From the NCBI RefSeq assembly GCF_000829415.1, contig NZ_AP014637.1:973501-1037500 (forward strand): a stretch of 64,000 bases of DNA. The letters are read 5' to 3'. Origin of the DNA: Pseudomonas sp. StFLB209 (GTDB taxonomy: Bacteria; Pseudomonadota; Gammaproteobacteria; Pseudomonadales; Pseudomonadaceae). Of this stretch, positions 44,551 to 55,667 are shown one piece after another (positions within the stretch are counted from its first letter, which is position 1; every line of letters begins with the position of its first letter). The notes beneath the pieces are model-generated. The model was not told the origin of the DNA, did no database searches, and worked only from the letters and a program-made list of their open reading frames with translations. A program made the translations under genes and the position numbers.

Positions 44551-45963
44551 ATGCTAAATCCCACATTGACCCGCTGGGTGGCTACACAGCACAGCCGTCA
44601 GTTGATCCTGCGCCTGCTCCCGGCGATTGCGGCGCTGGCGCTGTTAATCGGCCTGGGTTGTTACTTGCTGATCAAAAACGCCCTGAGTCAGGATGCCGAT
44701 GTCCAGCAGCGCTCGCGGGTGTTCATCGCACGCACCCTCGATCAGGTGCGCAATGAAGTGGGCCGCAACATCATCAACTACAGCAAGTGGGGCGAGGCCT
44801 ATAAGAACCTGCACCTGAAAGTGGACAAGGTCTGGGCCGATGACCAGCGTAATGTCGGCGACATTCCGTTCGACCTGTATGGCTACAACGCGGTGCTGGT
44901 GGTCAACCCGCAGGACCAGACCGTCTACTCAGTGATTGATGGCAAGGCGTCCAACGTACAGGCCAGCCAGTGGCTGCAAGGCGACCTGGCCGCGCTGCTG
45001 GCCGATGCGCGGGCCACTGACAAGGAAGAAGGCAGTATTGTGCGGGCCATGCAGGTGGGCGATACCCCGGCGCTGGTGGCGGCGGCCGCTATCACGCCGG
45101 GCTGGGACCCGGCGATCCAGGCCACTACCGGGCCGCCATCCGTGATGATTTTCGCGACCCTGCTTGATCGCGACGAGCTGGCACATCTGAGCGAAACCTA
45201 TGGTTTGCCCGCCATGACCCTGGCAGCCAGTGCGCTGCCCGGTCAGGAGTCGATGCGCCTGCCGGACTCAACGCTGCTGTTGCACTGGACGCCGCCCCAT
45301 CCGGGTATGGACCTGCTGCGCCAGACCCTGCCGCTGTTCATCGCGGCGGTGCTGGCCCTGATCGGCGTGCTGACCGTGCTGCTACGCCACGCCCTGGCGT
45401 CGGCACGGCAGATTGATGCGCAGTTCGAGGCACTGCTGCGCAGTCAGGCCGAAGCCCGGCACCTTTCCCAACATGATTTTCTGACCGGCCTGCCCAATCG
45501 CTATCAGCTGACCCGCCACCTTGGTGATCTGCTGGAGCAGACGCCGGCTCGCCCGCTGGCCTTGCTGTATCTGGATCTGGACCGGTTCAAGCCGGTCAAC
45601 GACGCGCTGGGCCATGCTGCTGGCGATCAGGTGCTGCAGGAAGTCGCGCATCGTTTGCAAGCGCAACTGGGCGAGCAAGCCATGGCTGCGCGACTGGGCG
45701 GGGACGAATTCGTGGTTGTGCTGCAGGGCAATCCGGCACCTGCCAGCCTCGATCAACTGTGCGCACGCCTGATAGGCACACTCAGCCAGCCGATCAGGGT
45801 GCAGGAGCGCGACGTGCTGATCGGCGCCAGCATCGGCATCGCTTTGGCCCCGCAACAGGCGCATACCGTCAGCGAACTGCTGCGCCTGGGCGACCAGGCG
45901 CTGTACCAGGCCAAAACCGCCGGGCGCAATACCTGGCGGATCTACACCGCAGAGCCTGGCTGA
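44551..45963 (+). CDS. Diguanylate cyclase with CHASE4-like periplasmic sensor
   Basis: 470 residues. TM1 is at about 20-41 and TM2 near 275-295, enclosing a CHASE4-type domain (NIINYSKWGEAYKNL). The C-terminal GGDEF domain (LSQHDFLTGLPNRYQL start, LGGDEFVV at 382-389) has an intact catalytic motif and should make c-di-GMP. The RxxD inhibitory site is missing (GEQA at that position), so product feedback may be absent. No EAL domain follows. The ATG at 44551 has AGGTG before it. Its neighbours are a KaiC-like protein and a chemoreceptor. Confidence 0.9.
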   Translation: MLNPTLTRWVATQHSRQLILRLLPAIAALALLIGLGCYLLIKNALSQDADVQQRSRVFIARTLDQVRNEVGRNIINYSKWGEAYKNLHLKVDKVWADDQRNVGDIPFDLYGYNAVLVVNPQDQTVYSVIDGKASNVQASQWLQGDLAALLADARATDKEEGSIVRAMQVGDTPALVAAAAITPGWDPAIQATTGPPSVMIFATLLDRDELAHLSETYGLPAMTLAASALPGQESMRLPDSTLLLHWTPPHPGMDLLRQTLPLFIAAVLALIGVLTVLLRHALASARQIDAQFEALLRSQAEARHLSQHDFLTGLPNRYQLTRHLGDLLEQTPARPLALLYLDLDRFKPVNDALGHAAGDQVLQEVAHRLQAQLGEQAMAARLGGDEFVVVLQGNPAPASLDQLCARLIGTLSQPIRVQERDVLIGASIGIALAPQQAHTVSELLRLGDQALYQAKTAGRNTWRIYTAEPG

Positions 45964-45981
45964 CGCCTTTGGCTGTCTTGC

Positions 45982-47622
45982 TTAAAGCCGGAACTTGCCC
46001 ACCAGGCCATTGAACGACACGGCCAGGCGCGACAATTCCTGACTTGAAGCGCTGGTCTGATTGGCACCTGCGGCGGTCTGGGTCGACAGGTCCTGGATAT
46101 TGACAAGGTTACGGTCCACCTCACGAGCCACATGGGCCTGCTGTTCGGATGCCGTCGCAATCAACAGATTGCGATCGTTGATTTGCGCGATGCTCTGCGC
46201 GATGCGCTCCAGTGACTGACCGGTGGCCTGGGCCAGGGTCTGGGTCTCGCTGGCCAGGCTGCGACTGTTGCCCATGGCCCGCACGGCCTGGTCAGCGCTG
46301 CTCTGCACCGAGCCGATCATGGCTTCGATTTCACCGGTGGACGCCTGGGTACGCGCGGCCAGGGCGCGGACCTCGTCGGCGACCACGGCAAAACCGCGCC
46401 CCTGCTCGCCGGCACGGGCCGCTTCAATGGCCGCGTTGAGGGCCAGCAGGTTGGTCTGTTCGGCGATGCCGCGAATCACGTCCAGCACCTTGCCGATCTC
46501 GCGCACTTGCCCTGCCAGCTCTTCGACCTGGGTGGTGGAGCTGGAAATCTCGGCACTGACCGTATCGATGGCCTTGACCGCGTTGCGGGCCTGGTCGCGG
46601 CCACTGGCTGCTTCGTCACTGGTGAGCTTGGAGGCATCGGAGGTCGACATGGCATTGCGAGCCACCTCTTCAACGGCGGCAGTCATTTCGGTCACCGCGG
46701 TTGCCGCCAGCTGAATTTCATCGTTCTGACGGGTCAGGCCGCGGCTGCTTTCTTCTGTGACGGCATTGAGTTCTTCAGCGGCGGAAGCCAGTTGGTCGGC
46801 TGCGCTGGCAATCTGCTGGATGGTGCCTTTCAGACCGTTTTGCATATCGCCCAGGGCCGCGAGCAACTGACCGGCTTCGTCGCGACGGGTGCTGACAATG
46901 GGCTGGGTCAGGTCGCCACTGGCGACCCGTTGGGCACTGATCACAGCGCTGGAAATCGGTGCGCTGATGATCCGGCTGATGAATAGACCAAGAGCGAACG
47001 CGGCGATAAAAGCGATGGCGATACCGATATACAGGGTCAGCTTGGCCGAAGCCTCTTGCTGGGTGGCATCAGCCGCACCTTCACCGATCTGGCGGTTGTT
47101 CGATTCGACCATGATGGTCAATTCGTCGATGACTTTGACATAAGCACGGTGTACATCAGCATCGATGAACGCGCGGGCGGCTGCCAGGTCACCCGAACCG
47201 AGCAGGGTCACAGCGCGATCAACCAACGCCTGATAGGCCGGCCAGTCCTGCTCCATCTTGTCACCGGCTGCACGCTCGTCGTCGGCCAGCGGCGTGGCGC
47301 GATACTGGGCAAAGGCTTTTTCAGCTGCACTGCGGCTTTCACGCATCTTGCCGATGATTTCATCGCGAGCGCTTTGCGGCGCATTGGATGCATAGGCGGA
47401 TACCAGGCGATACAAGTCGCGGCTCTGGGTGACCGCGCTGGTCTTGGTTTCGGCGGTCTTGGCCACCGAAATGAGGTTATTGGTGAACACCAGGCGCAGA
47501 CTGTCGGACAGTTCGCCGATACCCCGGCTGCCTATCAGGCCCACCACAAGAGTAATCACGGCGCACAGCGCAAAGGACAGCAGCAGCTTGGTCGAGAGTT
47601 TCGCATCGTAGAACCAATTCAT
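45982..47622 (-). CDS. Methyl-accepting chemotaxis protein, four-helix-bundle sensor
   Basis: 546 residues, the usual size. TM1 is [20 protein letters not shown] near the N-terminus and TM2 is [18 protein letters not shown] near 190-210, enclosing a 4HB_MCP sensor. HAMP and the signalling hairpin ([40 protein letters not shown]) follow. The ATG at 47622 is chosen over 47700 because GGAAGG lies eight bases upstream and [13 protein letters not shown] is the usual start. There is no CheR pentapeptide. The ligand is unknown. Confidence 0.92.
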   Translation of the reverse strand: MNWFYDAKLSTKLLLSFALCAVITLVVGLIGSRGIGELSDSLRLVFTNNLISVAKTAETKTSAVTQSRDLYRLVSAYASNAPQSARDEIIGKMRESRSAAEKAFAQYRATPLADDERAAGDKMEQDWPAYQALVDRAVTLLGSGDLAAARAFIDADVHRAYVKVIDELTIMVESNNRQIGEGAADATQQEASAKLTLYIGIAIAFIAAFALGLFISRIISAPISSAVISAQRVASGDLTQPIVSTRRDEAGQLLAALGDMQNGLKGTIQQIASAADQLASAAEELNAVTEESSRGLTRQNDEIQLAATAVTEMTAAVEEVARNAMSTSDASKLTSDEAASGRDQARNAVKAIDTVSAEISSSTTQVEELAGQVREIGKVLDVIRGIAEQTNLLALNAAIEAARAGEQGRGFAVVADEVRALAARTQASTGEIEAMIGSVQSSADQAVRAMGNSRSLASETQTLAQATGQSLERIAQSIAQINDRNLLIATASEQQAHVAREVDRNLVNIQDLSTQTAAGANQTSASSQELSRLAVSFNGLVGKFRL

Positions 47623-47834
47623 ACGCAGAGCCTTCCAGAGATCATCAGGGTTGAACCAGGCACGGTTTGCCAAACGTGTGTTCATGACGCTATCGGCCAC
47701 GTTCGATCAGCGTTGAGGGATGGACGAAGGTTTTTCTGCCGTACGGTCATCGGCGCAGAGGTTGGCGGTCGAGGAAATTTTCACACTGGCCGGGTTACCA
47801 TGGCCGCCCATTCTGTAGAGAGCCATAAACCCGG

Positions 47835-49826
47835 ATGTGCGCTGCAATCAATGCAACCTCTGCGTTACCCAGTGTTCTTGCAGGCCCGATCCTGCGTCGT
47901 CAGGAGAGCAATCGGCTAGTGTTGTGGCTGGTCGGTTCACGGCCGCTTGCACCAACCCTGCGGCTGATATTCAACGATGCTCAGGGCCAGCGGCAGCAGC
48001 ACGACTATGCGCTGAACGACGAGCAGTGCCAGGTGATCGCCATTGGTCGCCATGCTTTCGTGCACCTGATTGACCTGCAGCTCGACAACCCGCTGCCGTG
48101 CGACGTGCAGATCGACTATGACCTGCTGCTCGACGAAGCACAGGCGTCGATAGCGAACTGGGCGCCACATTTGCTGTATGCCAGTGCAGCGCTGCCGAAC
48201 TTCGTGATTCGCAGCCGGATCGATCACATGCTGCATGGCTCGTGCCGCAAACCGCACCATCCAGCCGCCGAAGGGCTGCTGTGTGCCGACCGCTTGCTGG
48301 CCGCCGGGCCCAGGCCGCAGGAGCGCCCGGCCCTGCTGATGATGAGTGGCGATCAGGTCTACGCCGACGACGTCGCAGGTCCCATGCTGCGTGCCATTCA
48401 TGCCTTGATCCAGCGCCTGGAGCTGTTCGACGAACAGCTTGAGGGCGCGGTGGTGGACGACAGTATTCAGCTCTACGACCACCCGGCCAGCTATTACCGC
48501 CGCGCCGAGCTGCTGCCGGCACTCAAGAGCAACGAAACCCTGCGCGAACGCTTCTTTGGCGGGGTCAACAAGCCGGTGTTCACCAGCAGCAACGCCGATA
48601 ACCATCTGGTGACCCTGGCCGAGATCATGGCCATGTACCTGCTGGTCTGGTCGCCGGTGCCCTGGACACTGATCGACATCAGCGCACCGCAACTCGATGA
48701 GCAGCGCCGCGAGCGTTATCGATATGAACAGGAACTGGTCGAAGGTTTCAGGCAAGGCCTGCAAGGCAGCGCACGGGTCATGGCTCATTTGCAGTGCCTG
48801 ATGATCTTCGATGACCACGATGTCACTGACGACTGGAACCTGTCGGCCAGTTGGGAAGAAACTGCCTATGGCCACCCGTTTTCACGGCGCATCATCGGCA
48901 ATGCGCTGGTCGGCTATCTGTTGTGTCAGGGTTGGGGCAATAACCCGGACGTCTTTACCGAGGCCACCGAACAGTTCCATGCCCTGAGCTGCCGCGCCAT
49001 GAATAACGACGGCATGCTCGATAACCAGACGCTGGACGCGCTGATCGACAGTTTGCTGCGCTTTGAGCAATGGCATTACGTGTTGCCCACCGAGCCGGCG
49101 CTGGTGGTGCTCGACACCCGCACCCGGCGCTGGCGCAGCGAGTCGAATCTGGCTCAGCCTTCCGGGCTGCTCGATTGGGAGGCGCTGTGCGAGCTGCAGC
49201 AGGAGTTGATCGATCACAAGAGCGCGATCATCGTGTCACCGGCACCGGTGTTCGGGGTCAAGCTGATCGAGGCCATCCAGCGAATTTTCAGCTGGTGCGG
49301 CTACCCGTTGCTGGTCGATGCGGAAAACTGGATGGCCCACCGCGGCGCGGCCCAGGTGATCCTGAATATCTTTCGGCATTCACGCACGCCGGGCAATTAC
49401 GTGATTCTGTCCGGCGATGTGCACTACTCGTTTGTCTACGAAATCCTGATCCGTCATCGCAAGGGCGCACCGCATATCTGGCAGATCACCAGCAGCGGGA
49501 TCAAAAATGAATTCCCGCAGCGTCTGCTGGCTATATTCGACCGGCTCAACCGCTGGCTATACTCACCGCGTTCCCCACTGAACTGGTTCACCAAGCGGCG
49601 CTTGATGAAGGTCATTCCGCGCACGCCGGAACACAGCAAGGCCGGCGAACGGTTGTGGAACTCGGCAGGCCTCGGCCAAGTGTTCTTCAATGAGCAAGGG
49701 CAACCTACCCTGATCAACCAGCTCAATGCCGACGGCACCCCGCCGACCCGCTTCATGGAGCCGGATCAGGACCAGAAAGGTCTGGACCGTAGTTGGTTCA
49801 ATGAACCCGGGCAAAGTCAGCGCTGA
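47835..49826 (+). CDS. PhoD-like metallophosphohydrolase
   Basis: A 663-residue protein with PhoD-superfamily metal motifs spread along its length: SGDQVYADD near 170, FDDHDVTDDWN near 325 and LSGDVHYSF near 525. No signal or Tat sequence is visible, so it may be cytoplasmic, unlike classical PhoD. It is larger than PhoD (~550). These enzymes cleave phosphomonoesters or phosphodiesters, including teichoic acids and phospholipids. The phosphatidylcholine synthase gene starts 75 bases downstream. Confidence 0.85.
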   Translation: MCAAINATSALPSVLAGPILRRQESNRLVLWLVGSRPLAPTLRLIFNDAQGQRQQHDYALNDEQCQVIAIGRHAFVHLIDLQLDNPLPCDVQIDYDLLLDEAQASIANWAPHLLYASAALPNFVIRSRIDHMLHGSCRKPHHPAAEGLLCADRLLAAGPRPQERPALLMMSGDQVYADDVAGPMLRAIHALIQRLELFDEQLEGAVVDDSIQLYDHPASYYRRAELLPALKSNETLRERFFGGVNKPVFTSSNADNHLVTLAEIMAMYLLVWSPVPWTLIDISAPQLDEQRRERYRYEQELVEGFRQGLQGSARVMAHLQCLMIFDDHDVTDDWNLSASWEETAYGHPFSRRIIGNALVGYLLCQGWGNNPDVFTEATEQFHALSCRAMNNDGMLDNQTLDALIDSLLRFEQWHYVLPTEPALVVLDTRTRRWRSESNLAQPSGLLDWEALCELQQELIDHKSAIIVSPAPVFGVKLIEAIQRIFSWCGYPLLVDAENWMAHRGAAQVILNIFRHSRTPGNYVILSGDVHYSFVYEILIRHRKGAPHIWQITSSGIKNEFPQRLLAIFDRLNRWLYSPRSPLNWFTKRRLMKVIPRTPEHSKAGERLWNSAGLGQVFFNEQGQPTLINQLNADGTPPTRFMEPDQDQKGLDRSWFNEPGQSQR

Positions 49827-49900
49827 ACCTTATGGCGCTTGGCCCGGTCGATAGCTCACTGGCCAGGGACTCCCTGGCATGGCTTCCTGGAGAACAGCAA

Positions 49901-50620
49901 GTGATATCCAACCCACGTATCGCCAGGCTCAATGCCTGGGGCGCCCACGGTTTCACTGCCACCGGCGTGGTTCTGGCGTTTCTGGCCACCATTGCACTGT
50001 TCGAGAATCAGCCCAAGGCCTGCCTGTTATGGCTGGGCGTGGCGCTGATCGTGGACGGCGTGGACGGCTCGCTGGCGCGCAAGCTCAATACCAGTTCGGT
50101 GCTGCCGCATTTCGACGGCTCTACCCTGGATCTGGTGATCGACTACCTGACCTACGTGTTTATCCCGGCGCTGTTCATCTACTGGTATATCCCGCTGCCC
50201 GATTACACCAAACTGCTGAGCACCTCGATCATCCTGGTGTCATCGCTGTTCTGCTTTTGCAACGTCGACATGAAAAGCAAGGACAACTACTTCCAGGGCT
50301 TTCCAGCCGCCTGGAACGTGGTCGCGCTGTGCCTGTTCATCCTGCCGATATCACCTTGGGCAACCTTCCTGACCATCGTCGCGCTGGCACTGCTGACTGT
50401 GACCCGGGTGAAGTTCCTGCACCCGTTCCGGGTGCGTCGCTTCATGCCGGTCAATATTGCCGTGACCACGGTATGGCTGGTGTGCAGCGGCTGGCTGATC
50501 ATGACCCACCCCCATGAAAGCGCAGTGGTGATGGGGATATGGCTGCTGATGTCGGCTTATTTCCTGGGCGTGTGTATCTGGCGCACCTCGCTGGAATGGC
50601 TGGGGCGGCTCAAGGGCTAG
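49901..50620 (+). CDS. pcs: Phosphatidylcholine synthase
   Basis: A ~239-residue inner-membrane CDP-alcohol phosphatidyltransferase. The active-site motif [20 protein letters not shown] through [11 protein letters not shown] follows the DGx2ARx8Gx3Dx3D pattern in the Pcs form. It joins choline to CDP-diacylglycerol. The GTG at 49901 follows CTGGAG by eight bases and gives the family length; the frame otherwise opens at 49832. It overlaps the 3' end of the convergent MFS gene by 11 bases. Confidence 0.88.
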   Translation: MISNPRIARLNAWGAHGFTATGVVLAFLATIALFENQPKACLLWLGVALIVDGVDGSLARKLNTSSVLPHFDGSTLDLVIDYLTYVFIPALFIYWYIPLPDYTKLLSTSIILVSSLFCFCNVDMKSKDNYFQGFPAAWNVVALCLFILPISPWATFLTIVALALLTVTRVKFLHPFRVRRFMPVNIAVTTVWLVCSGWLIMTHPHESAVVMGIWLLMSAYFLGVCIWRTSLEWLGRLKG

Positions 50621-51803
50621 CCTGCGGGTCCGGTTGCCTGGCGAAGCGGTAAGTGGCCGTACAACACAGCAACAACCCGACGCCAGCCAGTAGCCCGCCG
50701 ACGATGCCAACATTGGCCACGCCCAACTGGCTGCTGACCACACTGCCCAGCAGCGCCCCACCACCGATGCCGATATTGAAGATGCCGGAAAACAGCGACA
50801 TCGCCACATCGGTGGCATCCGGCGCCAGGTTCAGCACCCGAGCCTGCTGGAGCAGGCCGAAACACATCATCGCCACGCCCCACACCACGCCCAGTGCCGT
50901 AATCGCCGCGGTACTGCCCGATACCGGCAGCAAGAGCAGCAGGCACAGCGCAAGAACACTGATGGTGCCGATCAGCAGGCCATTGGGAAAGCGGCTGCTG
51001 AACAGGCTGAAGATGACCGAACCGATGACTCCGGCCCCACCGAACACCAAGAGCAACAACGTCGTCATTGCACCTGACAGGTGGGCGACGGTCTGGGTAA
51101 AAGGTTCGATGTAGGTGTAGGCAGTAAAATGCGCCGTGACCACCGTTGCGGTCAGCACATACAGCACGACCAGACGTGGACGCTTGAACAGCATCGGCAA
51201 GCTGCGCAACGAGCCGGAGTTCTGGCTGGGCAACAACGGCAAGGCGCGCCAGATCAGCAATAGCGTCAGGCCCGACACGCCTGCAATGACCAGAAATGTG
51301 GTGCGCCAGCCCAGCGCCTCGCCGAGCATGCGCCCCAACGGAATCCCCAGCACCATGGCCAGCGAAGTACCGGTGGCCAGCAAGCCCAGCGCCTGCACTT
51401 GCTTGCCTGGCGGCGCAACGCGCACTGCCAGCGATGCGGTGATCGACCAGAACACCGCATGGGCAAAGGCGATCCCGACCCGGCTGACCAGCAACATGCC
51501 AAAGCTGCTGGCAACGGCCGATACCAAGTGACTGAAGACAAATAACCCGAAGAGCGCAATCAATAGCTTGCGCCGCTCGATATTTCGGGTAAGCAGCATC
51601 ATCGGCAGCGACATCAGCGACACCACCCAGGCGTAGATGGTCACCATCAGGCCGACTTGTGCAGGCGTCATAGCGAAGCTGTCGCCGATATTGCTCAACA
51701 GGCCGATGGGCACAAACTCAGTGGTGTTGAAGATAAAAGCTGCCAGCGCCAGCGCGATTACGCCAAGCCAGCTACCGCCATGAGCAGTCGTGGTTGTATT
51801 CAT
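50610..51803 (-). CDS. sotB: MFS sugar efflux transporter, SotB type
   Basis: ~397 residues, 12 helices. The N-terminal [28 protein letters not shown] segment ([19 protein letters not shown]) and the loop [23 protein letters not shown] are typical of SotB/YdeA arabinose- and IPTG-efflux proteins (DHA1 branch). The ATG at 51803 ([12 protein letters not shown]) is favoured over 51827 by length; the ribosome site is weak. It is divergent from a universal stress gene. Confidence 0.85.
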   Translation of the reverse strand: MNTTTTAHGGSWLGVIALALAAFIFNTTEFVPIGLLSNIGDSFAMTPAQVGLMVTIYAWVVSLMSLPMMLLTRNIERRKLLIALFGLFVFSHLVSAVASSFGMLLVSRVGIAFAHAVFWSITASLAVRVAPPGKQVQALGLLATGTSLAMVLGIPLGRMLGEALGWRTTFLVIAGVSGLTLLLIWRALPLLPSQNSGSLRSLPMLFKRPRLVVLYVLTATVVTAHFTAYTYIEPFTQTVAHLSGAMTTLLLLVFGGAGVIGSVIFSLFSSRFPNGLLIGTISVLALCLLLLLPVSGSTAAITALGVVWGVAMMCFGLLQQARVLNLAPDATDVAMSLFSGIFNIGIGGGALLGSVVSSQLGVANVGIVGGLLAGVGLLLCCTATYRFARQPDPQASP

Positions 51804-52121
51804 CAGGGATAGGCAACGCTCGATCAAAACGGCCAGGCACTGCGCCCGACACCATTACGTACAGTCCATACCCCTGCAACCAGGCAAGAAAAAACGCCAC
51901 GCAGCACACCGCGCTCATGGCCTGCGCCAGAACGAAGCATGGAGGGGCGGATTCTTGTGGGTATGGAACAACAGCGGACAGCGCAAAGTCTACGTGCGCA
52001 CAGGCATCATCACAACCGGCTCATCAATTGCGCTCGCCACAATGCATAGTTGCAGGTGACGGCATTTACCGACCGTGCGCCAGGCGGTCAGACTGCCCGC
52101 AGTCGAACGCTGGGAGTCTGC
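51804..52121. promoter_or_regulatory. Divergent control region, sotB / universal stress gene
   Basis: 318 bases, no gene recognised. I looked for an Anr/FNR box (TTGAT-N4-ATCAA), which often controls stress genes in Pseudomonas, and did not find one. Confidence 0.4.
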
Positions 52122-52547
52122 ATGTTCACCACCATTCTGGTTGCCCTCGATGGCAGCACGCAAAGCATCAAGGTTCTTGAACTGGCCAGTTCGCTGACCG
52201 GTCCCGACACCACGCTGCATCTGGTGTGTGTAGTCGACCCGGCCTATGCGCTGGACAATCCCGACGATGCCTTTGAGCAGCAACAGTACCCCGCCGCTGC
52301 CGCTGAGCAGCATCACGCGCAAGACCTGATCGAGCAGGCCCGGCAACGGCTGGGCCTGGCCTGTGTGCGCACCACGCTGAGTGGCGAACCGGCCGAGGCC
52401 ATTTGCGCCGAGGCACGACGCATCGGCAGCGACCTGATTGTCATCGGCCACCGCCACCTGTCATTTCTCGCACGGTTGCTTGACCCGTCGGTGGGCAGCA
52501 AGGTACTCGATGCTGCGCCCTGCCCGGTGCTGGTGGAGGTTCGTTAG
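52122..52547 (+). CDS. Universal stress protein (UspA family)
   Basis: 141 residues, one Usp domain: MFTTILVALDGSTQSIKVLE start and the nucleotide-binding pattern GHRHLSFLARLLDPSVGSKVL near the end, in which the G-2x-G-9x-G(S/T) motif is altered (His for the second Gly), so ATP binding is uncertain. GGGAG precedes the ATG. It is convergent with yjdM. Confidence 0.9.
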   Translation: MFTTILVALDGSTQSIKVLELASSLTGPDTTLHLVCVVDPAYALDNPDDAFEQQQYPAAAAEQHHAQDLIEQARQRLGLACVRTTLSGEPAEAICAEARRIGSDLIVIGHRHLSFLARLLDPSVGSKVLDAAPCPVLVEVR

Positions 52548-52569
52548 CAGGCCGTTGGAAAACTACCTG

Positions 52570-52908
52570 TTAGGCCTTTTTGACGAACTCGGACTTGAGC
52601 TTCATTGCGCCGATACCGTCGATCTTGCAGTCGATGTCGTGATCACCCTCGACCAGGCGGATATTCTTGACCTTGGTGCCGACCTTGACCACCAGCGACG
52701 AGCCCTTGACCTTGAGGTCTTTGATCACAGTAACGGTGTCGCCGTCCTGCAGCACATTGCCGGTGGCGTCCTTGATGACTTTTACATCGTCAGCATCACC
52801 CCCATCCCCCTCGGCAGACCATTCATGGGCGCACTCCGGGCAGATCAGCAGGCTGCCATCTTCGTAGGTGTATTCGGAGTTGCATTTCGGGCAGGACGGT
52901 AAGCTCAC
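52570..52908 (-). CDS. yjdM: YjdM (PhnA-type) zinc-ribbon protein
   Basis: 112 residues, nearly co-linear with E. coli YjdM (111). The N-terminal zinc ribbon has CPKC and CPEC pairs; the C-terminal SH3-like PhnA domain has [33 protein letters not shown] and KSEFVKK. The GTG at 52908 replaces the ATG of the family (VSLPSCPKC versus MSLPHCPKC). Despite the PhnA label, a role in phosphonate use is not supported. Confidence 0.93.
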   Translation of the reverse strand: MSLPSCPKCNSEYTYEDGSLLICPECAHEWSAEGDGGDADDVKVIKDATGNVLQDGDTVTVIKDLKVKGSSLVVKVGTKVKNIRLVEGDHDIDCKIDGIGAMKLKSEFVKKA

Positions 52909-53060
52909 AGCAGTTCTCGCATCAAAGGGTGGAAAAACCATGAAGTATAAAGGGTTTTTACCGCCTTCGGGAAAAGCACGGCCTTTTGCCGCACCGGCCT
53001 TGCACTGCACCACGGCCTGGCGGCAAGCTAGAGCGCGGATCCGATCGCAGGAGCGCCGTG

Positions 53061-53738
53061 ATGCCTGACCATCTTTTCGAGCCTTTCCAGGACCTGGCCA
53101 GCCTGTTGCTGCCGCATACCCGTGCAGGCCGCAGCGACGCGGCCCATGATCTCTCACATCTGTTGCGGGTCTGGCGCAACGTCTGCGCGATTCGCAATCA
53201 TGAAGGCGGCGACCCGCACATTCTGGTGGCAGCTACCTTGCTGCACGATTGTGTCGAGGTGGAGAAAAACTCGCCGTTTCGCAGCAGCGCCTCGCGTCTG
53301 GCGGCGGCCAGAGCCAGTGAACTGTTGACCGAAAAAGGCTGGGACGAGCAGCGTGTCGCGGCCGTCGCCCATGTGATCGAAGCCCACAGCTTTTCTGCCG
53401 GCATTGCGCCACAGACCCTGGAAGCGCAGATACTGCAAGACGCCGACCGCCTCGATGCGCTGGGCATGGTCGGCGTGGCGCGGATGTTTCATGTCTCAGG
53501 CCGGCTGGGCAGCCGCCTTTACGATCCCTTCGACCCGCAGGCCGGGCAGCGGCCCCTGGACGATCAGCAGTACGCCATTGATCACTTTCAAACCAAGCTG
53601 CTGCATTTGGCCAAAGGCTTCCAGACCGCCACCGGGGCCCGAATGGCCAATGTTCGTCATGCCCGGATGCAGCGCTTCCTGGAGGAACTGCTCGAAGAGA
53701 TCGGCGCACAACCGCCCGTCGCAAAATCAGATTTTTGA
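53061..53738 (+). CDS. HD-domain phosphohydrolase
   Basis: 225 residues with the HD metal set: His in [12 protein letters not shown], the HD pair in [10 protein letters not shown] and the last Asp in [11 protein letters not shown]. It resembles E. coli YedJ-like putative nucleotide phosphohydrolases. The ATG at 53061 is preceded by GGAG at seven bases. Its substrate is unknown. It is encoded 98 bases upstream of a chemoreceptor gene. Confidence 0.88.
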   Translation: MPDHLFEPFQDLASLLLPHTRAGRSDAAHDLSHLLRVWRNVCAIRNHEGGDPHILVAATLLHDCVEVEKNSPFRSSASRLAAARASELLTEKGWDEQRVAAVAHVIEAHSFSAGIAPQTLEAQILQDADRLDALGMVGVARMFHVSGRLGSRLYDPFDPQAGQRPLDDQQYAIDHFQTKLLHLAKGFQTATGARMANVRHARMQRFLEELLEEIGAQPPVAKSDF

Positions 53739-53836
53739 CGTCAAACAAAGACTTAGTGCTATCGATGTCACAAAGACATCATCAAACAGCCTTATAAACG
53801 GACAGCTCTACAAATCCGCTGATAGGGGTCTGCGCT

Positions 53837-55510
53837 GTGAAAAAATTCCTGGCTCGTGTATTTCGTCGCTCCTCGAAGACGACGTTGCTGCGCCGTTTCA
53901 GGATTACCCCCAGGCTGGTGCTGTGCCTGGGTTTTTCGTCGGTGTTGACCGTCGCCCTCGGCGCGTTTTGCCTGCTGCAGATGCAGGCCATCCGTAATCA
54001 GGGCGAAGCGGTGCAAAGCGGCTCCCTGCCCAGTATTGCCATGGCCGACGCGCTGGCCATTGCACTGGTCAAACTGCGCGCCGAATCAGCGCGGCTGGTG
54101 GCCAATGCCGACGATCCCGGCGCAGTGATCAACAGCAAGATCAACGTCGAGCAGCTCAGGAATGAGGTCGAAAAGGGCTTCGAAGAGTATCTGGCACATG
54201 CCAAGCCGGTGGCCGAACGGGACTCGATCAAGGCCCTGCAAGACGCTTACAAGGCGTTCATGCCCGCCCTGCACGACCAGATGGGGCTGATTGAGCAACG
54301 TAACCTGCCCCAGGCAAGAATGCTGGCCGACACGACCCTGGCGATTCAGGGCGACCTGATGGACATGCAGGTGCAACTGCTGCGTGAACTCAACCGCCAG
54401 AGCGCGGCGGTGGCGGTACAGATTGCCGATGAAAGCTACGCCCAGACGCGCATCATCGCCTTGGTGGCGATTGCCGGCGTGCTGCTTTTGACCTTGCTGC
54501 TGGCCTGGCGCCTGAGCGTGAGTATCATCCAGCCCATGCGCGATGCGTTGCATATCGCCAATACCATTGCCGAGGGCGACCTGACCGAACACGATATCGC
54601 CCCCGGCACCGACGAGCCGGCACAACTGCTCCATACGCTGGAACGCATGCGCAGTAACCTGCACAGCACCATTGACCAGATATACGCCGCAGCCGGTCAG
54701 TTGTCCGAGGCGGTACAGGAAATGGGCAGCATCGCCGAAGCCAGCGCCAGCAACCTCAAGCTGCAAAATACCGAGATCGAACAGGCTGCGGTGGCAATCA
54801 ACCAAATGAGCCAGGCGGCGGTCGAGGTGGCCGATAACGCCAGCACTACCGTGAACGAGTCGCAAGCCTCCAGCCAGGCGGCGGCTCAGGGGCAGGAACG
54901 GTTGTCGGCGACCATCGTGTCGATCAAGGACCTGACCGACAACGTGCTGGACTCCTCACACCAGGCAGAAGGTCTGGCCGAACAGACCCAGAGCATCAGC
55001 AGTATCCTGGATGTGATCCGTGCGATCGCCAACCAGACCAACCTGCTGGCCCTCAACGCCGCCATTGAAGCGGCGCGGGCCGGCGAGGCCGGGCGCGGAT
55101 TTGCCGTAGTGGCCGATGAAGTACGCTCACTGGCGCAACGTACCAGCGCATCGACCACCGAGATCGAGAACTTGATCAGCGGCGTACAAAAAAGCACTCA
55201 GGACACCGCTAACTCACTGCGCCATACCGCCACCCAGGCCAACCAGACCCTGGAACAGGCGGCCGCCACCGGTGAGGCACTGACAGTAATCATCAGTTCG
55301 ACCACCACCATCAACGGTCGCAATCTGCAGATTGCCAGCGCAGCCGAACAGCAGGCCCAAGTGGCCAATGAAGTGGACCGCAACCTCAACAGCATCCGCG
55401 ACCTGTCGACCCAGACCGCTTCAGGGGCCAGACAGACAACCGTGGCCAGCAATGAGTTGTCGATGCTGGCCAATGATCTGAATAGCATGGTGCAGCGGTT
55501 CGTGTTGTAA
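53837..55510 (+). CDS. Methyl-accepting chemotaxis protein
   Basis: 557 residues. TM1 is at about 27-48 ([20 protein letters not shown]) and TM2 near 205-228 ([19 protein letters not shown]), around a ~155-residue helical sensor. HAMP and the signalling hairpin ([40 protein letters not shown]) follow. The start is GTG. The C-terminus lacks a CheR pentapeptide. It is the third chemoreceptor gene of the window; the three sensor domains are not alike. Confidence 0.93.
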   Translation: MKKFLARVFRRSSKTTLLRRFRITPRLVLCLGFSSVLTVALGAFCLLQMQAIRNQGEAVQSGSLPSIAMADALAIALVKLRAESARLVANADDPGAVINSKINVEQLRNEVEKGFEEYLAHAKPVAERDSIKALQDAYKAFMPALHDQMGLIEQRNLPQARMLADTTLAIQGDLMDMQVQLLRELNRQSAAVAVQIADESYAQTRIIALVAIAGVLLLTLLLAWRLSVSIIQPMRDALHIANTIAEGDLTEHDIAPGTDEPAQLLHTLERMRSNLHSTIDQIYAAAGQLSEAVQEMGSIAEASASNLKLQNTEIEQAAVAINQMSQAAVEVADNASTTVNESQASSQAAAQGQERLSATIVSIKDLTDNVLDSSHQAEGLAEQTQSISSILDVIRAIANQTNLLALNAAIEAARAGEAGRGFAVVADEVRSLAQRTSASTTEIENLISGVQKSTQDTANSLRHTATQANQTLEQAAATGEALTVIISSTTTINGRNLQIASAAEQQAQVANEVDRNLNSIRDLSTQTASGARQTTVASNELSMLANDLNSMVQRFVL

Positions 55511-55561
55511 CGGTACGGGTCAGGCGCCAGCAATGTGTTGTCTGGCCTGGCGCCCTCACAA

Positions 55562-55665
55562 CCAAGACGGAGCGCCGCCCGGTCGTTCCCACCTCAATCC
55601 TGACTTGAAATACGGTGGGAACGAGCTCGCTCGTGAAGGCTTTGGGAGCCGCTTTAGCCGCAAAC
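55562..55665. repeat. Degenerate REP-like sequence
   Basis: GAGCGCCGCCCGGTCGTTCCCAC-type sequence, GGGAACGAGCTCGCTCGTGAA and GGGAGCCGCTTTAGCCGCAAA follow each other between the convergent chemoreceptor and carbonic anhydrase genes. These are mutated members of the two REP styles seen elsewhere here. Confidence 0.55.
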
Positions 55666-55667
55666 GG

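Noticed and set aside
51770..51803. Similarity of the SotB N-terminus (TTTTAHGGS) to the end of the threonine leader peptide ([11 protein letters not shown])
   Set aside because: The DNA sequences differ and the contexts are unrelated; probably coincidence, although striking enough to record.
52548..52590. AGGCC/GGCCT pairing followed by TTTTT between the stress gene and yjdM
   Set aside because: The stem is only five bases with a 19-base loop; too weak to call a terminator.
52570..52908. Phosphonoacetate hydrolase (PhnA)
   Set aside because: The protein is a YjdM-type zinc-ribbon; the old PhnA name does not reflect that enzyme.
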